NCBI GenBank assembly: GCA_964449895.1
Contig: CAYVBY010000015.1
Location: 1 to 55,927, forward strand
Direction: 5' to 3'
Length of the DNA: 55,927 nt
DNA from: Intestinibacter sp964449895
Lineage (GTDB): Bacteria > Bacillota > Clostridia > Peptostreptococcales > Peptostreptococcaceae
Part shown: one piece after another, positions 43,296 to 52,707 of the stretch
Layout of the letters: each line of letters starts with the position of its first letter
Position numbering within the stretch: position 1 is the stretch's first letter
The notes under the pieces: generated by a model
Told to the model about the DNA's origin: nothing
What the model saw: the letters and a program-made list of their open reading frames with translations, nothing else
Databases searched by the model: none
Program-made: the position numbers and the translations under genes

Positions 43296-43338
43296 AGTAA
43301 AAACTATATATCTTTTGTTAACAAAAAGTAAAAACTAT
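43296..43338. promoter_or_regulatory. Candidate operator: two direct repeats flanking a palindrome
   Basis: AGTAAAAACTAT occurs at 43296-43307 and again at 43327-43338, 31 bp apart (about three helix turns). Between them TTTTGTTAACAAAA (43313-43326) is a perfect palindrome. A TATAAT lies at 43371 and the 30-residue gene at 43404. Confidence 0.55.
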
Positions 43339-43403
43339 TAGAAATCTAACTTTTTGAATTAATTATATAATATAATGAAATTAATAAGAAGGGAGTTGAT
43401 ATT

Positions 43404-43496
43404 ATGACAACCATAGCTTGGATTTTCATGTTAGTAGCTTTTTTGATAATTACAGGAGCAGCAGTTTTATCTTTGAGAAGAATTTTGAAAGGATAA
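43404..43496 (+). CDS. 30-residue single-pass membrane peptide, possibly MetS-like NSS transporter small subunit
   Basis: ATG at 43404 follows GGGAG by 7-8 bases and a TATAAT, and a terminator follows the stop. The peptide MTTIAWIFMLVAFLIITG... is one membrane helix ending in a basic tail (SLRRILKG). MetS subunits of NSS transporters in Corynebacterium are short single-pass proteins with a similar plan, so this may partner the NSS symporter at 5898 or another; this is a hypothesis. Confidence 0.6.
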   Translation: MTTIAWIFMLVAFLIITGAAVLSLRRILKG

Positions 43497-43543
43497 TGTT
43501 TTTCAACTTTTAGGAATCGGCGATTACATTTTAAAAATAAAAA

Positions 43544-43575
43544 AGTCTTCATCTAATTTAGATGAAGATTTTTTT
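43544..43575 (+). terminator. Terminator after the 30-residue gene
   Basis: TCTTCATCTAA pairs with TTAGATGAAGA and is followed by seven T. Confidence 0.88.
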
Positions 43576-43706
43576 ATTTTTAAAAAGATAATAATAAATA
43601 TAAAGTATTCATTTATGTGTTTTAAAATTTAAGATAAAGACTTTTTATAAAAATTTATAAAATATGATATAATGAATATCTAAGATTAAAAATATAAAAA
43701 TTAAAG

Positions 43707-43761
43707 AAAGGAGTAATCGCTTTAAGTATTTAAATACCTAGGTTTGCGATATAAAATCAAT
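43707..43761 (+). promoter_or_regulatory. SD and start codon separated by a nested hairpin (mutS)
   Basis: AAAGGAG (43707-43713) lies 48 nt before the ATG at 43762. Between them ATCGC (43716-43720) pairs with GCGAT (43746-43750), enclosing AGTAT-TTAA-ATAC. Removing the folded part leaves about 13 nt, a usable spacing. The layout matches that before the RlmL-like gene. Confidence 0.7.
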
Positions 43762-46581
43762 ATGGAAATTGACAAAAGTAAATTAACTCCTATGATGAAA
43801 CAGTATTTTGAAACAAAAGAGAAATATCCTGATTGTATATTGTTTTTTAGATTGGGAGATTTTTATGAAATGTTTTTTGAAGATGCAATTATTGCATCTA
43901 AAGTACTAGAGATAGCACTTACAGGAAAAGCTTGTGGCTTAGAAGAAAGAGCTCCAATGTGTGGTGTTCCTTTTCATGCTGCCAATTCATATATATCAAA
44001 ATTAGTTGAAGCTGGATATAAAGTTGCTATAGGAGAGCAAATGGAAGATCCTGCCCTTTGTAAAGGAATTGTAAAAAGAGAAGTAATAAGAGTTGTAACT
44101 CCAGGGACTGTACTTGAGGGAACTTTACTTGAAAATAAAAAAAATAACTATCTTATGTCAGTATTTAAAGAAGGTGATGACATAGGAATTTCATATGTAG
44201 ATATAAGTACTGGAGAGACTAATGCCACTTATTTAAAAAGTGAAAAATTAATAGAAGAAATAGCTAAAGTTTCACCTTCAGAGATAATATTAAATGATTT
44301 AGATTATAAAAAAAATCTAGAATCAATTGCGGCTATATCAAATATATATATAAATAGTAATTTTGATGAAAAATATTTAGATGAAAATATACTATATGAA
44401 TATTTTTCACAAAACTATTTGAGTAATTTAAAGTTTGATGATAAGGGACTTATAAATAGAAGTTTATGCGTATTACTTAATTATATATATAACACTCAAA
44501 AGCAAATAACTTCTAATATAAACAATATAAATATATACAATTCATCAAATTATATGGTTTTAGATATGTTTACACGTTCTAACTTAGAACTTACAGAAAC
44601 TATAAGAACTAAAAAGAAAAAGGGCTCTTTACTTCATGTATTAGATAAAACTTCTACATCAATGGGAGGAAGACTTCTTAGAAAATATGTAGAAGAGCCT
44701 TTAGTAGAAAAAAGAAGAATACAAAATAGACTTGATGTAATAGAAGAAATCAAAGATGATTATTCTCTAAGAATTGATTTAATAGAAATTTTAAAAAATG
44801 TATATGATATAGAGCGTATTTGCGGCAAAATTGCATTTGAAAAAGTTACACCAAAAGAGCTTATAAATTTAAAAAATTCTATAGAAAAGCTTCCAGAACT
44901 TAAAAAGAGAATAGAAGAGTCAGATACAAATATATTAAAAAATTATATAAGTAAAATGGAAGATTTAAAAGATATTTATAGTCTAATAGACAAAGCTATA
45001 CTTGAAGAGCCAAGTATAACTATAAAAGATGGAAATATAATAAAATCTGACTATAACGAAGAACTTAAAGAGCTTAGAGAAGTTTCTAAAAATGGAGCTT
45101 TCATGATAAAGGAAGTTGAAAATCGTGAAAAGGAAAAGACAGGAGTTAAATCTTTAAAAGTAGGGTTTAATAAAGTTTTTGGATATTATATAGAAATAAC
45201 TAAAGCTAATTTATCTACTGCAAAAATAGATAATTCCTATATAAGAAAACAAACCTTAAGTAATGCTGAAAGATTTATAACTGAGGAATTAAAAGTAATA
45301 GAAGATAAAATACTACATGCGAAAGAAAAAATAGAAGTTTTAGAATATGAATTATTCGTAGAGGTTAGAAAATATATTTATGATAATATAAATAGAATTC
45401 AAAATGTAGCTAAAATAATAGCAAATATAGATGTATTTACATCTTTTGCAACTGTAGCTGATTTGAATAATTATGTAAAGCCTACTATAAATGATGATAA
45501 TAAATTAGATATAAAAAATGGTCGCCATCCAGTAGTTGAAAGTATAGTTGGAGAAGAATGTTTTGTTCCTAATGATACTTATTTAAGCGACAATGAAAAT
45601 ATAATAAATATAATTACAGGACCTAATATGTCTGGTAAATCTACTTATATGAGACAAAGTGCTATAATAGTTTTAATGGCACATATGGGATCTTTTGTTC
45701 CAGCAGATTATGCAGATATTCCTATATGTGATAGAATATTTACAAGAGTAGGAGCAAGTGATGATTTATCTTCTGGACAATCTACATTTATGGTTGAGAT
45801 GAGTGAGGTTTCTCATATACTAAAAAATGCGACTTCAAAGAGTTTTGTAATACTTGATGAAATAGGTAGAGGTACATCTACTTATGATGGGATAAGTTTG
45901 GCATGGGCAATAGTTGAATATATACAAAGCAATATAAAATGTAAAACTTTATTTGCTACACATTACCATGAACTTACAGACTTAGAAAATGAATTTAAAG
46001 AAGTTAAAAATTATTCTATTTCAGTAAAAGATGACGGAGAAAATATAATTTTTCTAAGAAAAATAATCGAACAACCTGCTGATAAAAGCTATGGTATATA
46101 TGTTGCAAAGCTTGCAAAATTACCAGATAAAGTTATAAATCGTTCTTCAGATATACTAAAGGATTTAGAAAAAAATCATATATTTAACGGAGAAGTTTTA
46201 ACAGGTAATTTTACTAAAGAAAAAAAAGAAGTAATTTTAGCAGATGAAGTAAAAGATGATAATATAAAAGAAGACACACTTACTTTAGAAAATGAACTTA
46301 AGAAAATAGAAGAATCTAATATAAAAATAGAATTTGAAGCTTTAAAATTAGAACATGAAACTTTACTAAAAGAACATAAAAAAATAAAAAAAGATTATAA
46401 CAAATTAAATACAAGTTATACTAAATTAAAAGAAGAAGATTCGCAGCTTTCTTTTGGAACTATAAATGAAAAATCAGAACTATTAGATGAACTTATAAAT
46501 TTAGATATTTTAAATATGAGTTTAATCGATTGTGTAAATACTCTTTATAATTTACAAAAGAAAGCCAAAGCAAATAAATAA
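43762..46581 (+). CDS. mutS: DNA mismatch repair protein MutS
   Basis: It recognises base mismatches and short loops and starts repair. The 939-residue protein shows FFRLGDFYEMFFEDA at the N-terminus (F-x-E mismatch-reading motif in its context), the Walker A GPNMSGKST near 620-628, and DEIGRGTSTYDG (Walker B and adjacent). The usual C-terminal helix-loop-helix region is preceded by a charged coiled-coil insertion (about 830-900), making it longer than the usual 850-880. The start is set by homology (MEIDKSKLTPMMKQY), not by a close SD. mutL, miaA and hfq follow. Confidence 0.97.
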   Translation: MEIDKSKLTPMMKQYFETKEKYPDCILFFRLGDFYEMFFEDAIIASKVLEIALTGKACGLEERAPMCGVPFHAANSYISKLVEAGYKVAIGEQMEDPALCKGIVKREVIRVVTPGTVLEGTLLENKKNNYLMSVFKEGDDIGISYVDISTGETNATYLKSEKLIEEIAKVSPSEIILNDLDYKKNLESIAAISNIYINSNFDEKYLDENILYEYFSQNYLSNLKFDDKGLINRSLCVLLNYIYNTQKQITSNINNINIYNSSNYMVLDMFTRSNLELTETIRTKKKKGSLLHVLDKTSTSMGGRLLRKYVEEPLVEKRRIQNRLDVIEEIKDDYSLRIDLIEILKNVYDIERICGKIAFEKVTPKELINLKNSIEKLPELKKRIEESDTNILKNYISKMEDLKDIYSLIDKAILEEPSITIKDGNIIKSDYNEELKELREVSKNGAFMIKEVENREKEKTGVKSLKVGFNKVFGYYIEITKANLSTAKIDNSYIRKQTLSNAERFITEELKVIEDKILHAKEKIEVLEYELFVEVRKYIYDNINRIQNVAKIIANIDVFTSFATVADLNNYVKPTINDDNKLDIKNGRHPVVESIVGEECFVPNDTYLSDNENIINIITGPNMSGKSTYMRQSAIIVLMAHMGSFVPADYADIPICDRIFTRVGASDDLSSGQSTFMVEMSEVSHILKNATSKSFVILDEIGRGTSTYDGISLAWAIVEYIQSNIKCKTLFATHYHELTDLENEFKEVKNYSISVKDDGENIIFLRKIIEQPADKSYGIYVAKLAKLPDKVINRSSDILKDLEKNHIFNGEVLTGNFTKEKKEVILADEVKDDNIKEDTLTLENELKKIEESNIKIEFEALKLEHETLLKEHKKIKKDYNKLNTSYTKLKEEDSQLSFGTINEKSELLDELINLDILNMSLIDCVNTLYNLQKKAKANK

Positions 46582-46626
46582 TCGGTTATTTTAGACTTAA
46601 ACCAAAATAACCCTTGGAGGGATTAA

Positions 46627-48684
46627 ATGGGTAAGTATATAAATATTTTAGATGATTTAACAATAAATAAAATAGCTGCAGGAGAGGTCGTTGAAAGGCC
46701 TGCTTCTGTAGTCAAAGAACTTTTAGAAAATGCTATAGACTCTAATGCTACACAAGTAGTAGTAGATATAGTAGATGGTGGGAAAAAATCTATAAAAATA
46801 AGTGATAATGGATGTGGTATATTATCAAGTGAAGTTGAAAAGTGTTTTTTAAGACATGCAACTAGCAAAATACAAAATATAGATGATTTATACAATCTTT
46901 ATTCACTTGGTTTTAGAGGTGAAGCTTTAGCTTCTATTTCTTCAGTATCAAATGTAGAGATGATTACTAAATCTGAAGAAGAACCTTTTGGTACAAAAAT
47001 TGTTTTAAGTGGTTCTAAAATAATAAAAAAAGAGCCAGTTGGGTGCAAAAATGGAACAACTATAATAATTAAGGACTTATTTTTTAATACTCCAGTTAGA
47101 GCTAAGTTTTTAAAATCTACTCATGCTGAAACTATAAATATAAGTGATTTAATAAATAAATTAGCAATAGGAAACCCAAAAGTTAGAATAAAATATATAA
47201 ATAATTCTAAAATTATGTTAAATACTCCTGGAGACAATAAACTAATAAGCGTAATTAGAAGTATCTACGGAAAAGATATAACTGAAAATCTAATAAAAAT
47301 TGATTACGAAGATGAAAAAATCAAGATAAATGGATATGTTGGAAATAATAATATTTATAGATCTAATAAAAACTTACAACACATCTATATAAATAACAGA
47401 TATGTAAAAAGTAAAGTTATTTTAGATGCTATAAATGAAAGTTATAAAAGTATAATTCCAATAAACAAATTTGCAGTTTGTTTTTTAAACATACAATTAA
47501 ATCCAAAAGAAATTGATGTAAATATACATCCTACAAAACTAGAAGTTAAATTTCAAGAAGAAAAAGAAATATATATACTAATAAGAGATGTAATAAAAAA
47601 TAAACTTTTAAATACTAGTCTAATAGGAAAATATAAAATAGATAAAGCATATTTACAAAATAAAATAGATAAACTTGAAGATACAAATAAAAAAGATATA
47701 TCTTCTAATTTTAAAGATTATACAGAAAATATTAAAAATGAAATTTTAAAAAAAGAAGAAAATTCTCCTAAAAAAGAAGAAATTTTAGTAAATGAGAGAG
47801 AAGATTTATATGAATTTAAATCCTTTAAAGATGCTTTAAAGGAGGAAAATAAAAAAGAAAATCAAATATTAAATAATGAGACATTTAAAATTCAAAAAAA
47901 CTTAGAACAAGAAAAAATGTCAAATAATTTTAATTATGAAAATAAAAAATCTTTAGATGAGGATATTTACGAAAATCAAGAGCAAATAGATTATTACAAA
48001 AATAAGGGATATATTGATGATTTAAATCAAAGCCCTACAAATAAAAATTTAATGTTTGAAGATGATACTTTAGATAAAATACTAGAAAATTCACAAACTA
48101 CTTCATTTAGAGCAAAAGATTACAAAGTAATAGGAACAATTTTAAATACATATATAGTTTTGGAAAAAGGAACATCTATGTATTTACTAGATCAACATGC
48201 TGCACATGAAAAAGTTTTATATGAAGAGTATATGACTAAATTTAAAAATCAAAACATAGACATGCAGATGCTTTTAGATCCTATAGTTTTAGAATTATCT
48301 AGTGTAGATATGTTAGATGTTGAAAAAAATTTAAGTCTATTTATGAAATTTGGTTTTGAAATTGAGATATTTGGAAATAATCATATTATGGTAAGAGGAG
48401 TTCCTAATATTTTTGGAGTTGCCCAGTCAGAAAAATTTATATTCCAAATAATCGATAACATTGGAGATTTAGAAAGTAGCTACGATTTAAAATTAGATAA
48501 AATAGCTTCTATGTCTTGTAGAGCAGCCATAAAAGCAAACGACAAAATTTATTTTGATGAAATAGCTTCACTTCTTTCAAAGATGGAAAAGTGTGAAAAT
48601 CCTTACACTTGTCCTCATGGAAGACCTTCAATGGTTGAAATATCAAAAAAAGAAATAGAAAAGATGTTTAAGAGAATAATATAA
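46627..48684 (+). CDS. mutL: DNA mismatch repair protein MutL
   Basis: MutL couples MutS to downstream repair steps. The 685-residue protein has the GHKL ATPase motifs ENAIDS, DNGCGI and GFRGEAL in the first 100 residues, and a disordered charged linker (about 340-480). The C-terminal domain carries DQHA-x2-E-x4-E (DQHAAHEKVLYE), SCRAAIKAND and CPHGRPS, the signature of endonuclease-active MutL in bacteria lacking MutH. It begins 45 bp after mutS. SD CTTGGAGGG precedes ATG. Confidence 0.97.
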   Translation: MGKYINILDDLTINKIAAGEVVERPASVVKELLENAIDSNATQVVVDIVDGGKKSIKISDNGCGILSSEVEKCFLRHATSKIQNIDDLYNLYSLGFRGEALASISSVSNVEMITKSEEEPFGTKIVLSGSKIIKKEPVGCKNGTTIIIKDLFFNTPVRAKFLKSTHAETINISDLINKLAIGNPKVRIKYINNSKIMLNTPGDNKLISVIRSIYGKDITENLIKIDYEDEKIKINGYVGNNNIYRSNKNLQHIYINNRYVKSKVILDAINESYKSIIPINKFAVCFLNIQLNPKEIDVNIHPTKLEVKFQEEKEIYILIRDVIKNKLLNTSLIGKYKIDKAYLQNKIDKLEDTNKKDISSNFKDYTENIKNEILKKEENSPKKEEILVNEREDLYEFKSFKDALKEENKKENQILNNETFKIQKNLEQEKMSNNFNYENKKSLDEDIYENQEQIDYYKNKGYIDDLNQSPTNKNLMFEDDTLDKILENSQTTSFRAKDYKVIGTILNTYIVLEKGTSMYLLDQHAAHEKVLYEEYMTKFKNQNIDMQMLLDPIVLELSSVDMLDVEKNLSLFMKFGFEIEIFGNNHIMVRGVPNIFGVAQSEKFIFQIIDNIGDLESSYDLKLDKIASMSCRAAIKANDKIYFDEIASLLSKMEKCENPYTCPHGRPSMVEISKKEIEKMFKRII

Positions 48685-48704
48685 ATATTTAAGGAAGGGA
48701 TATA

Positions 48705-49646
48705 ATGAGAAAAATACCGCTTATAATACTTACAGGACCTACAGCTGTGGGCAAAACTGATTTATCTATAAAATTGGCAAAATCACTAAATGCTGAAATT
48801 ATTTCAGCTGATTCTATGCAAATATACAAATATATGGATATAGGTAGTGCAAAGGTTACTGAAGAAGAAATGGATGGAGTAGTTCATTATATGATAGATG
48901 AAGTAACTCCAGATATTCCTTTTTCTGTATCAGAGTTTCAATCTAGAAGCGAAAAATATATACAAGATATAGACAATAAAAAAAAGACAGTTATAGTTAC
49001 AGGAGGAACAGGACTTTATCTAAATTCTCTTATATACAATATGGATTTTGCAAAATCAAATGCCAATAGTGAAATAAGAGAAAAATTAGAACAAGAATTA
49101 AAAACAAATGGTATAGATTATATGCATGATAAATTAAAATCTCTAGATTTAGATGCAGCAAATAGAATTCACAAAAACAATACAAAGAGAGTTATACGTG
49201 CTATAGAAGTTTGTTTAAGTGGAGAAAAAATGAATGATTTTTCAAAAGATCTTAAATACAACGACAAATACCAACCTATAATAATAATTTTAAATAGAGA
49301 TAGAGAAGTTTTATACGAAAGAATAAATAAAAGAGTAGATATTATGATAGAAAATGGTCTACTTGAAGAAGTTAAAAATCTCCTAAAAATGGGATACAAA
49401 AAAGACATGATATCTATGCAAGGGATAGGATATAAAGAAATTATAAAATACTTAGAAGGTGAGTATACTTATGAAGAAGCTCTTGAAATAATAAAAAGAG
49501 ATTCTAGACGATATGCAAAGCGTCAAATTACTTGGTTTAAGAGATATGAAGATGCTAAATGGTTTAATTTAGATGAGTATAATAATGTAGAAAATTTAAA
49601 AGAAGATATTGTTAATTATATTGAAAATTTATTAAAAATTGTATAA
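48705..49646 (+). CDS. miaA: tRNA dimethylallyltransferase
   Basis: It adds a dimethylallyl group to A37 of tRNAs reading UNN codons, giving i6A, the substrate of MiaB. The 313-residue protein has the P-loop GPTAVGKTDLS at residues 10-20, the ISADSMQIYKYMDIGSAK motif, the DVTPDIPFSV-like segment, and the GTGLYLNSL motif. It lies 20 bp after mutL, in the operon order mutS-mutL-miaA-hfq. Confidence 0.97.
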   Translation: MRKIPLIILTGPTAVGKTDLSIKLAKSLNAEIISADSMQIYKYMDIGSAKVTEEEMDGVVHYMIDEVTPDIPFSVSEFQSRSEKYIQDIDNKKKTVIVTGGTGLYLNSLIYNMDFAKSNANSEIREKLEQELKTNGIDYMHDKLKSLDLDAANRIHKNNTKRVIRAIEVCLSGEKMNDFSKDLKYNDKYQPIIIILNRDREVLYERINKRVDIMIENGLLEEVKNLLKMGYKKDMISMQGIGYKEIIKYLEGEYTYEEALEIIKRDSRRYAKRQITWFKRYEDAKWFNLDEYNNVENLKEDIVNYIENLLKIV

Positions 49647-49701
49647 TATGATAATATATACTGTTAGTTGTATATAAAAAATTAGAAAGGGAGGAATTAA
49701 A

Positions 49702-49950
49702 ATGATGAAAAACACAGTATTAAATTTACAAGATTTATTCTTAAATAATGCTAGAAAAGAAAGAATACCAGTAACTATATTTTTAATGAATGGTGTTCAA
49801 GTAAGAGGGTATGTAAAGGGATTTGACAGCTATATAATATTACTTGAAGGTGAAAATAAACAACAAAATATGATATACAAACATGCTGTTTCAACAATAG
49901 TACCAGGAAAATATATAAATTTACAAAATCAACAAAATAATAATAAATAA
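49702..49950 (+). CDS. hfq: RNA chaperone Hfq
   Basis: Hfq binds small RNAs and mRNAs as a hexamer ring. The 82-residue protein matches Sm1 (LQDLFLNNARKERIPVTIFL, then NGVQVRGYVKGFDSY) and Sm2 (MIYKHAVSTIVPGK with the conserved Y-K-H of the proximal RNA site). It has a short Asn/Gln-rich tail (QNQQNNNK). The start ATG at 49702 follows GGGAGG by 7 bases; the next ATG is adjacent. A very strong terminator follows. Confidence 0.97.
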   Translation: MMKNTVLNLQDLFLNNARKERIPVTIFLMNGVQVRGYVKGFDSYIILLEGENKQQNMIYKHAVSTIVPGKYINLQNQQNNNK

Positions 49951-49989
49951 TATAACAAAAAATCTAATATTTTAAAACTTTGAACAATA

Positions 49990-50046
49990 AAAAGGTACTT
50001 ATGTAAATTAACAGAATTCTGCTAATTTACATAAGTACCTTTTTTC
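49990..50046 (+). terminator. Terminator of the mutS-hfq operon
   Basis: A stem of about 20 bp: AAAAGGTACTTATGTAAATT pairs with its complement ending ACATAAGTACCTTTTTT. Confidence 0.93.
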
Positions 50047-50116
50047 TATCTTGACTAAAAAATACAATATGTTAAAATTTTAAATGTTGAATTAATTATA
50101 AAATTAGGAGAGGAAA

Positions 50117-51403
50117 ATGTTATTAGAAACTAGTCAATTATTAAAAGAATTTTACGGTTTAGATGAAGAAACTTTTAAGTTATCTGAAGATGTAATGGAA
50201 GATATAAAAGAAAAATTTGATGAAATAAAAGAAATTAGAGAATTTAATCAATATAAAGTATTAAAAGCTATGCAAGAAGCTAATTTAGCTGATAATCATT
50301 TTAACTGGACTACAGGTTATGGTTATAATGATATAGGTAGAGAAAAAGTAGAAGAAATATATGCAAATGTATTTAAAGCAGAAGATGCGATAGTTAGACC
50401 TATAATAGTAAATGGAACTCATGCACTTAGTTTATGTGTTCAAGGACTTGTAAGACCAGGAGATGAAATACTTTCAGTTACATCTACTCCTTATGATACT
50501 TTACAAGGAGTTATAGGAATAAGAGAAGAAAAAGGCTCTTTAAAAGAATTTGGGGTTACATATGATGAAGTTGATTTCTTAGAAGATGGAAATATAGATT
50601 TAGAAGGAATTAAGAAAAAAATAAACGATAGAACAAAACTTGTTATGATACAAAGATCAAAAGGATATTCTTGGAGAAAATCTTTAAGCATACAAGATAT
50701 AAAAGAAGCTATAGATGTAGTTAAATCTATAAATAAAGATATAATAGTAATGGTAGATAATTGCTATGGAGAATTTTTAGATACAAAGGAACCTATAGAA
50801 GTTGGTGCTGATGTAATGGCAGGGTCTCTTATAAAAAATCCAGGTGGAGGTCTTGCTCTTACAGGAGGATATATAGTAGGAAGAGCTGATTTAATAGAAT
50901 TAATATCATATAGACTTACATCTCCTGGAATAGGTAAAGAATGTGGTCTTACTTTTGGAACTACAAGAAATGTACTTCAAGGATTTTTTATGGCTCCTTA
51001 CGTTACAAGTCAAGCTGTAATGGGTGCAATATTCTGTGCTAGAGCATTTGAAAAATTAGGATATGATGTTTTACCTAAATATGACGATTTAAGAAGTGAT
51101 ATTATACAAGTTGTAAAACTTAATAGTGCTGATGAAGTAATAAGCTTTTGTCAAGGAATTCAAGCTGCAGCTCCTGTAGATTCTCATGTAACACCAGTTC
51201 CATGGGCAATGCCAGGATATGAAGATGAAGTAATAATGGCAGCAGGTGCTTTTGTTCAAGGTTCTTCAATAGAACTTAGTGCAGATGCTCCAATTAGACC
51301 TCCTTACAATGTATATTTCCAAGGAGGACTTACTTTTGACCATTCAAAAATGGGAACTTTAAAAGCTATACAATCTATAAAAAAAATGAAAAACTCTAAA
51401 TAA
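50117..51403 (+). CDS. PLP-dependent enzyme, methionine gamma-lyase family (YnbB, aluminium-resistance type)
   Basis: The 428-residue protein has the PLP lysine in GSLIKNPGGG, the FGYGYND-like N-terminal stretch TGYGYNDIGRE, and the conserved C-terminal stretch RPPYNVYFQGGLTF. This is the YnbB family, described as aluminium-resistance proteins but structurally a cystathionine gamma-lyase-like fold. The true reaction is unproven; a C-S lyase is likely. It follows hfq as in many Firmicutes but has its own SD and lies beyond the hfq terminator. Confidence 0.9.
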   Translation: MLLETSQLLKEFYGLDEETFKLSEDVMEDIKEKFDEIKEIREFNQYKVLKAMQEANLADNHFNWTTGYGYNDIGREKVEEIYANVFKAEDAIVRPIIVNGTHALSLCVQGLVRPGDEILSVTSTPYDTLQGVIGIREEKGSLKEFGVTYDEVDFLEDGNIDLEGIKKKINDRTKLVMIQRSKGYSWRKSLSIQDIKEAIDVVKSINKDIIVMVDNCYGEFLDTKEPIEVGADVMAGSLIKNPGGGLALTGGYIVGRADLIELISYRLTSPGIGKECGLTFGTTRNVLQGFFMAPYVTSQAVMGAIFCARAFEKLGYDVLPKYDDLRSDIIQVVKLNSADEVISFCQGIQAAAPVDSHVTPVPWAMPGYEDEVIMAAGAFVQGSSIELSADAPIRPPYNVYFQGGLTFDHSKMGTLKAIQSIKKMKNSK

Positions 51404-51434
51404 TTTCATAATATACATTTTTTATGGAAATACT

Positions 51435-51475
51435 AAAAAAGTCTTTATTTTAAAATTTTTAATAAAGACTTTTTT
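51435..51475 (+). terminator. Terminator after the PLP enzyme gene
   Basis: AAAAAAGTCTTTATT pairs with AATAAAGACTTTTTT. Confidence 0.9.
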
Positions 51476-51558
51476 GTATTTTACTATATTAATATTTTTT
51501 TATATTGTTTTAGTTGTATAATAGTGTTACTAAATAAATTATTTTGGAGGATTAATAT

Positions 51559-52644
51559 ATGAAGGTAACTATTTTTTTAGGAGCGGGTGCATCAGCTGCA
51601 GAAAATTTGCCTATACAAAACGAATTATTTTCTGAATATTTTAAATATATACTCCCAAAAGATAAAGAAAGAAAAATGAATAAGGAGTTGATAAAATTTT
51701 TCAAAGATTTATTTTTTTTAGATGTTGTAAATGATGATGTAGAAAAAATTGATTTTCCTACTTTTGAAGAAGTTTTAGGAGTTCTTGATTTGGCTGATCA
51801 GAGAACGGAATCTTTTAAATACTACAAATCTGAAAGTTACAATAATGAAAATACTAGTATATATTATATAAGGCAATCACTTATAATGCTAACTGCTTAT
51901 GCACTCAATAATGCTAATAAATCCAGCAATAGTTATCATAAGTTATTACTTTCTAACTTGATAAAAGAAAATTTAATAGAAGATGTAAATTTTATAAGTG
52001 CAAATTATGATATACAAATAGATAATGCTATTGCTAGTTTATATGATGACAAAAAATATCCTGTAATGCTAGATTATGGAGTGGACTTTGCAAATTTTGA
52101 TTTAAATAAAAGCTTATGGAAAAGACCGACAAATCCTTCCATAAAATTATATAAAATACATGGTTCATTAAACTGGCTTTATTGTCCAATATGTAATAGT
52201 TTAACTCTCACTCCTTATGAAGGTGGGGTTATGAGAATAATAGAAAATATACAACAAGCAAAATGTTTAGAATGTGGAGAATTAACTGTACCTATAATTG
52301 TACCTCCAACTTACTTTAAAAATATGTCTAATATATTTTTAAGCACTGTTTGGACAAAATCAGAAATGCTTTTGAGAGAAAGTGATGTTATTGTATTTTG
52401 TGGATATTCTTTTCCAGAAGCAGATATACATATTAAATATCTTTTAAAAAGAATACAAACAAGTAGAAAAAAGGATAACTTAAAAATAATAGTGGTTAAC
52501 AATCACAAACAAAAAAGAGAGTCAACTAAAGAAAAAGAGAAAATAAGATATGAAAGATTTTTGGGAAAGGATGTAATTTATACTGAATATTCCTTTGAAG
52601 ATTTTGCAAAAGATCCTAAAAAAATAATAAATTTAGTAAAATAA
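51559..52644 (+). CDS. SIR2-family NAD-binding protein with zinc ribbon
   Basis: The 361-residue protein has the NAD-binding GAGAS at 8-12, N149-Y-D151, the catalytic-type His H201 in KIHGSLNW, and a zinc site C209-x2-C212 / C236-x2-C239. A C-terminal CGYSFPEAD lies near 281-289. These are SIR2 features, but the protein is larger than a simple sirtuin deacylase. Standalone SIR2 proteins include NAD-depleting anti-phage effectors and deacylases; which applies is unknown. It is monocistronic, after GGAGG. No known partner gene is adjacent. Confidence 0.87.
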   Translation: MKVTIFLGAGASAAENLPIQNELFSEYFKYILPKDKERKMNKELIKFFKDLFFLDVVNDDVEKIDFPTFEEVLGVLDLADQRTESFKYYKSESYNNENTSIYYIRQSLIMLTAYALNNANKSSNSYHKLLLSNLIKENLIEDVNFISANYDIQIDNAIASLYDDKKYPVMLDYGVDFANFDLNKSLWKRPTNPSIKLYKIHGSLNWLYCPICNSLTLTPYEGGVMRIIENIQQAKCLECGELTVPIIVPPTYFKNMSNIFLSTVWTKSEMLLRESDVIVFCGYSFPEADIHIKYLLKRIQTSRKKDNLKIIVVNNHKQKRESTKEKEKIRYERFLGKDVIYTEYSFEDFAKDPKKIINLVK

Positions 52645-52707
52645 TAAATTTTTGTTAAAAAATTAATAAATAATTAAAAAAATAATATTTAGAATAGGGG
52701 TGCGAAT

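Noticed and set aside
43313..43326. Palindrome TTTTGTTAACAAAA as a Rex box
   Set aside because: The arms are directly adjacent, without the 4-bp gap of a Rex operator, so it is treated as an unassigned operator.
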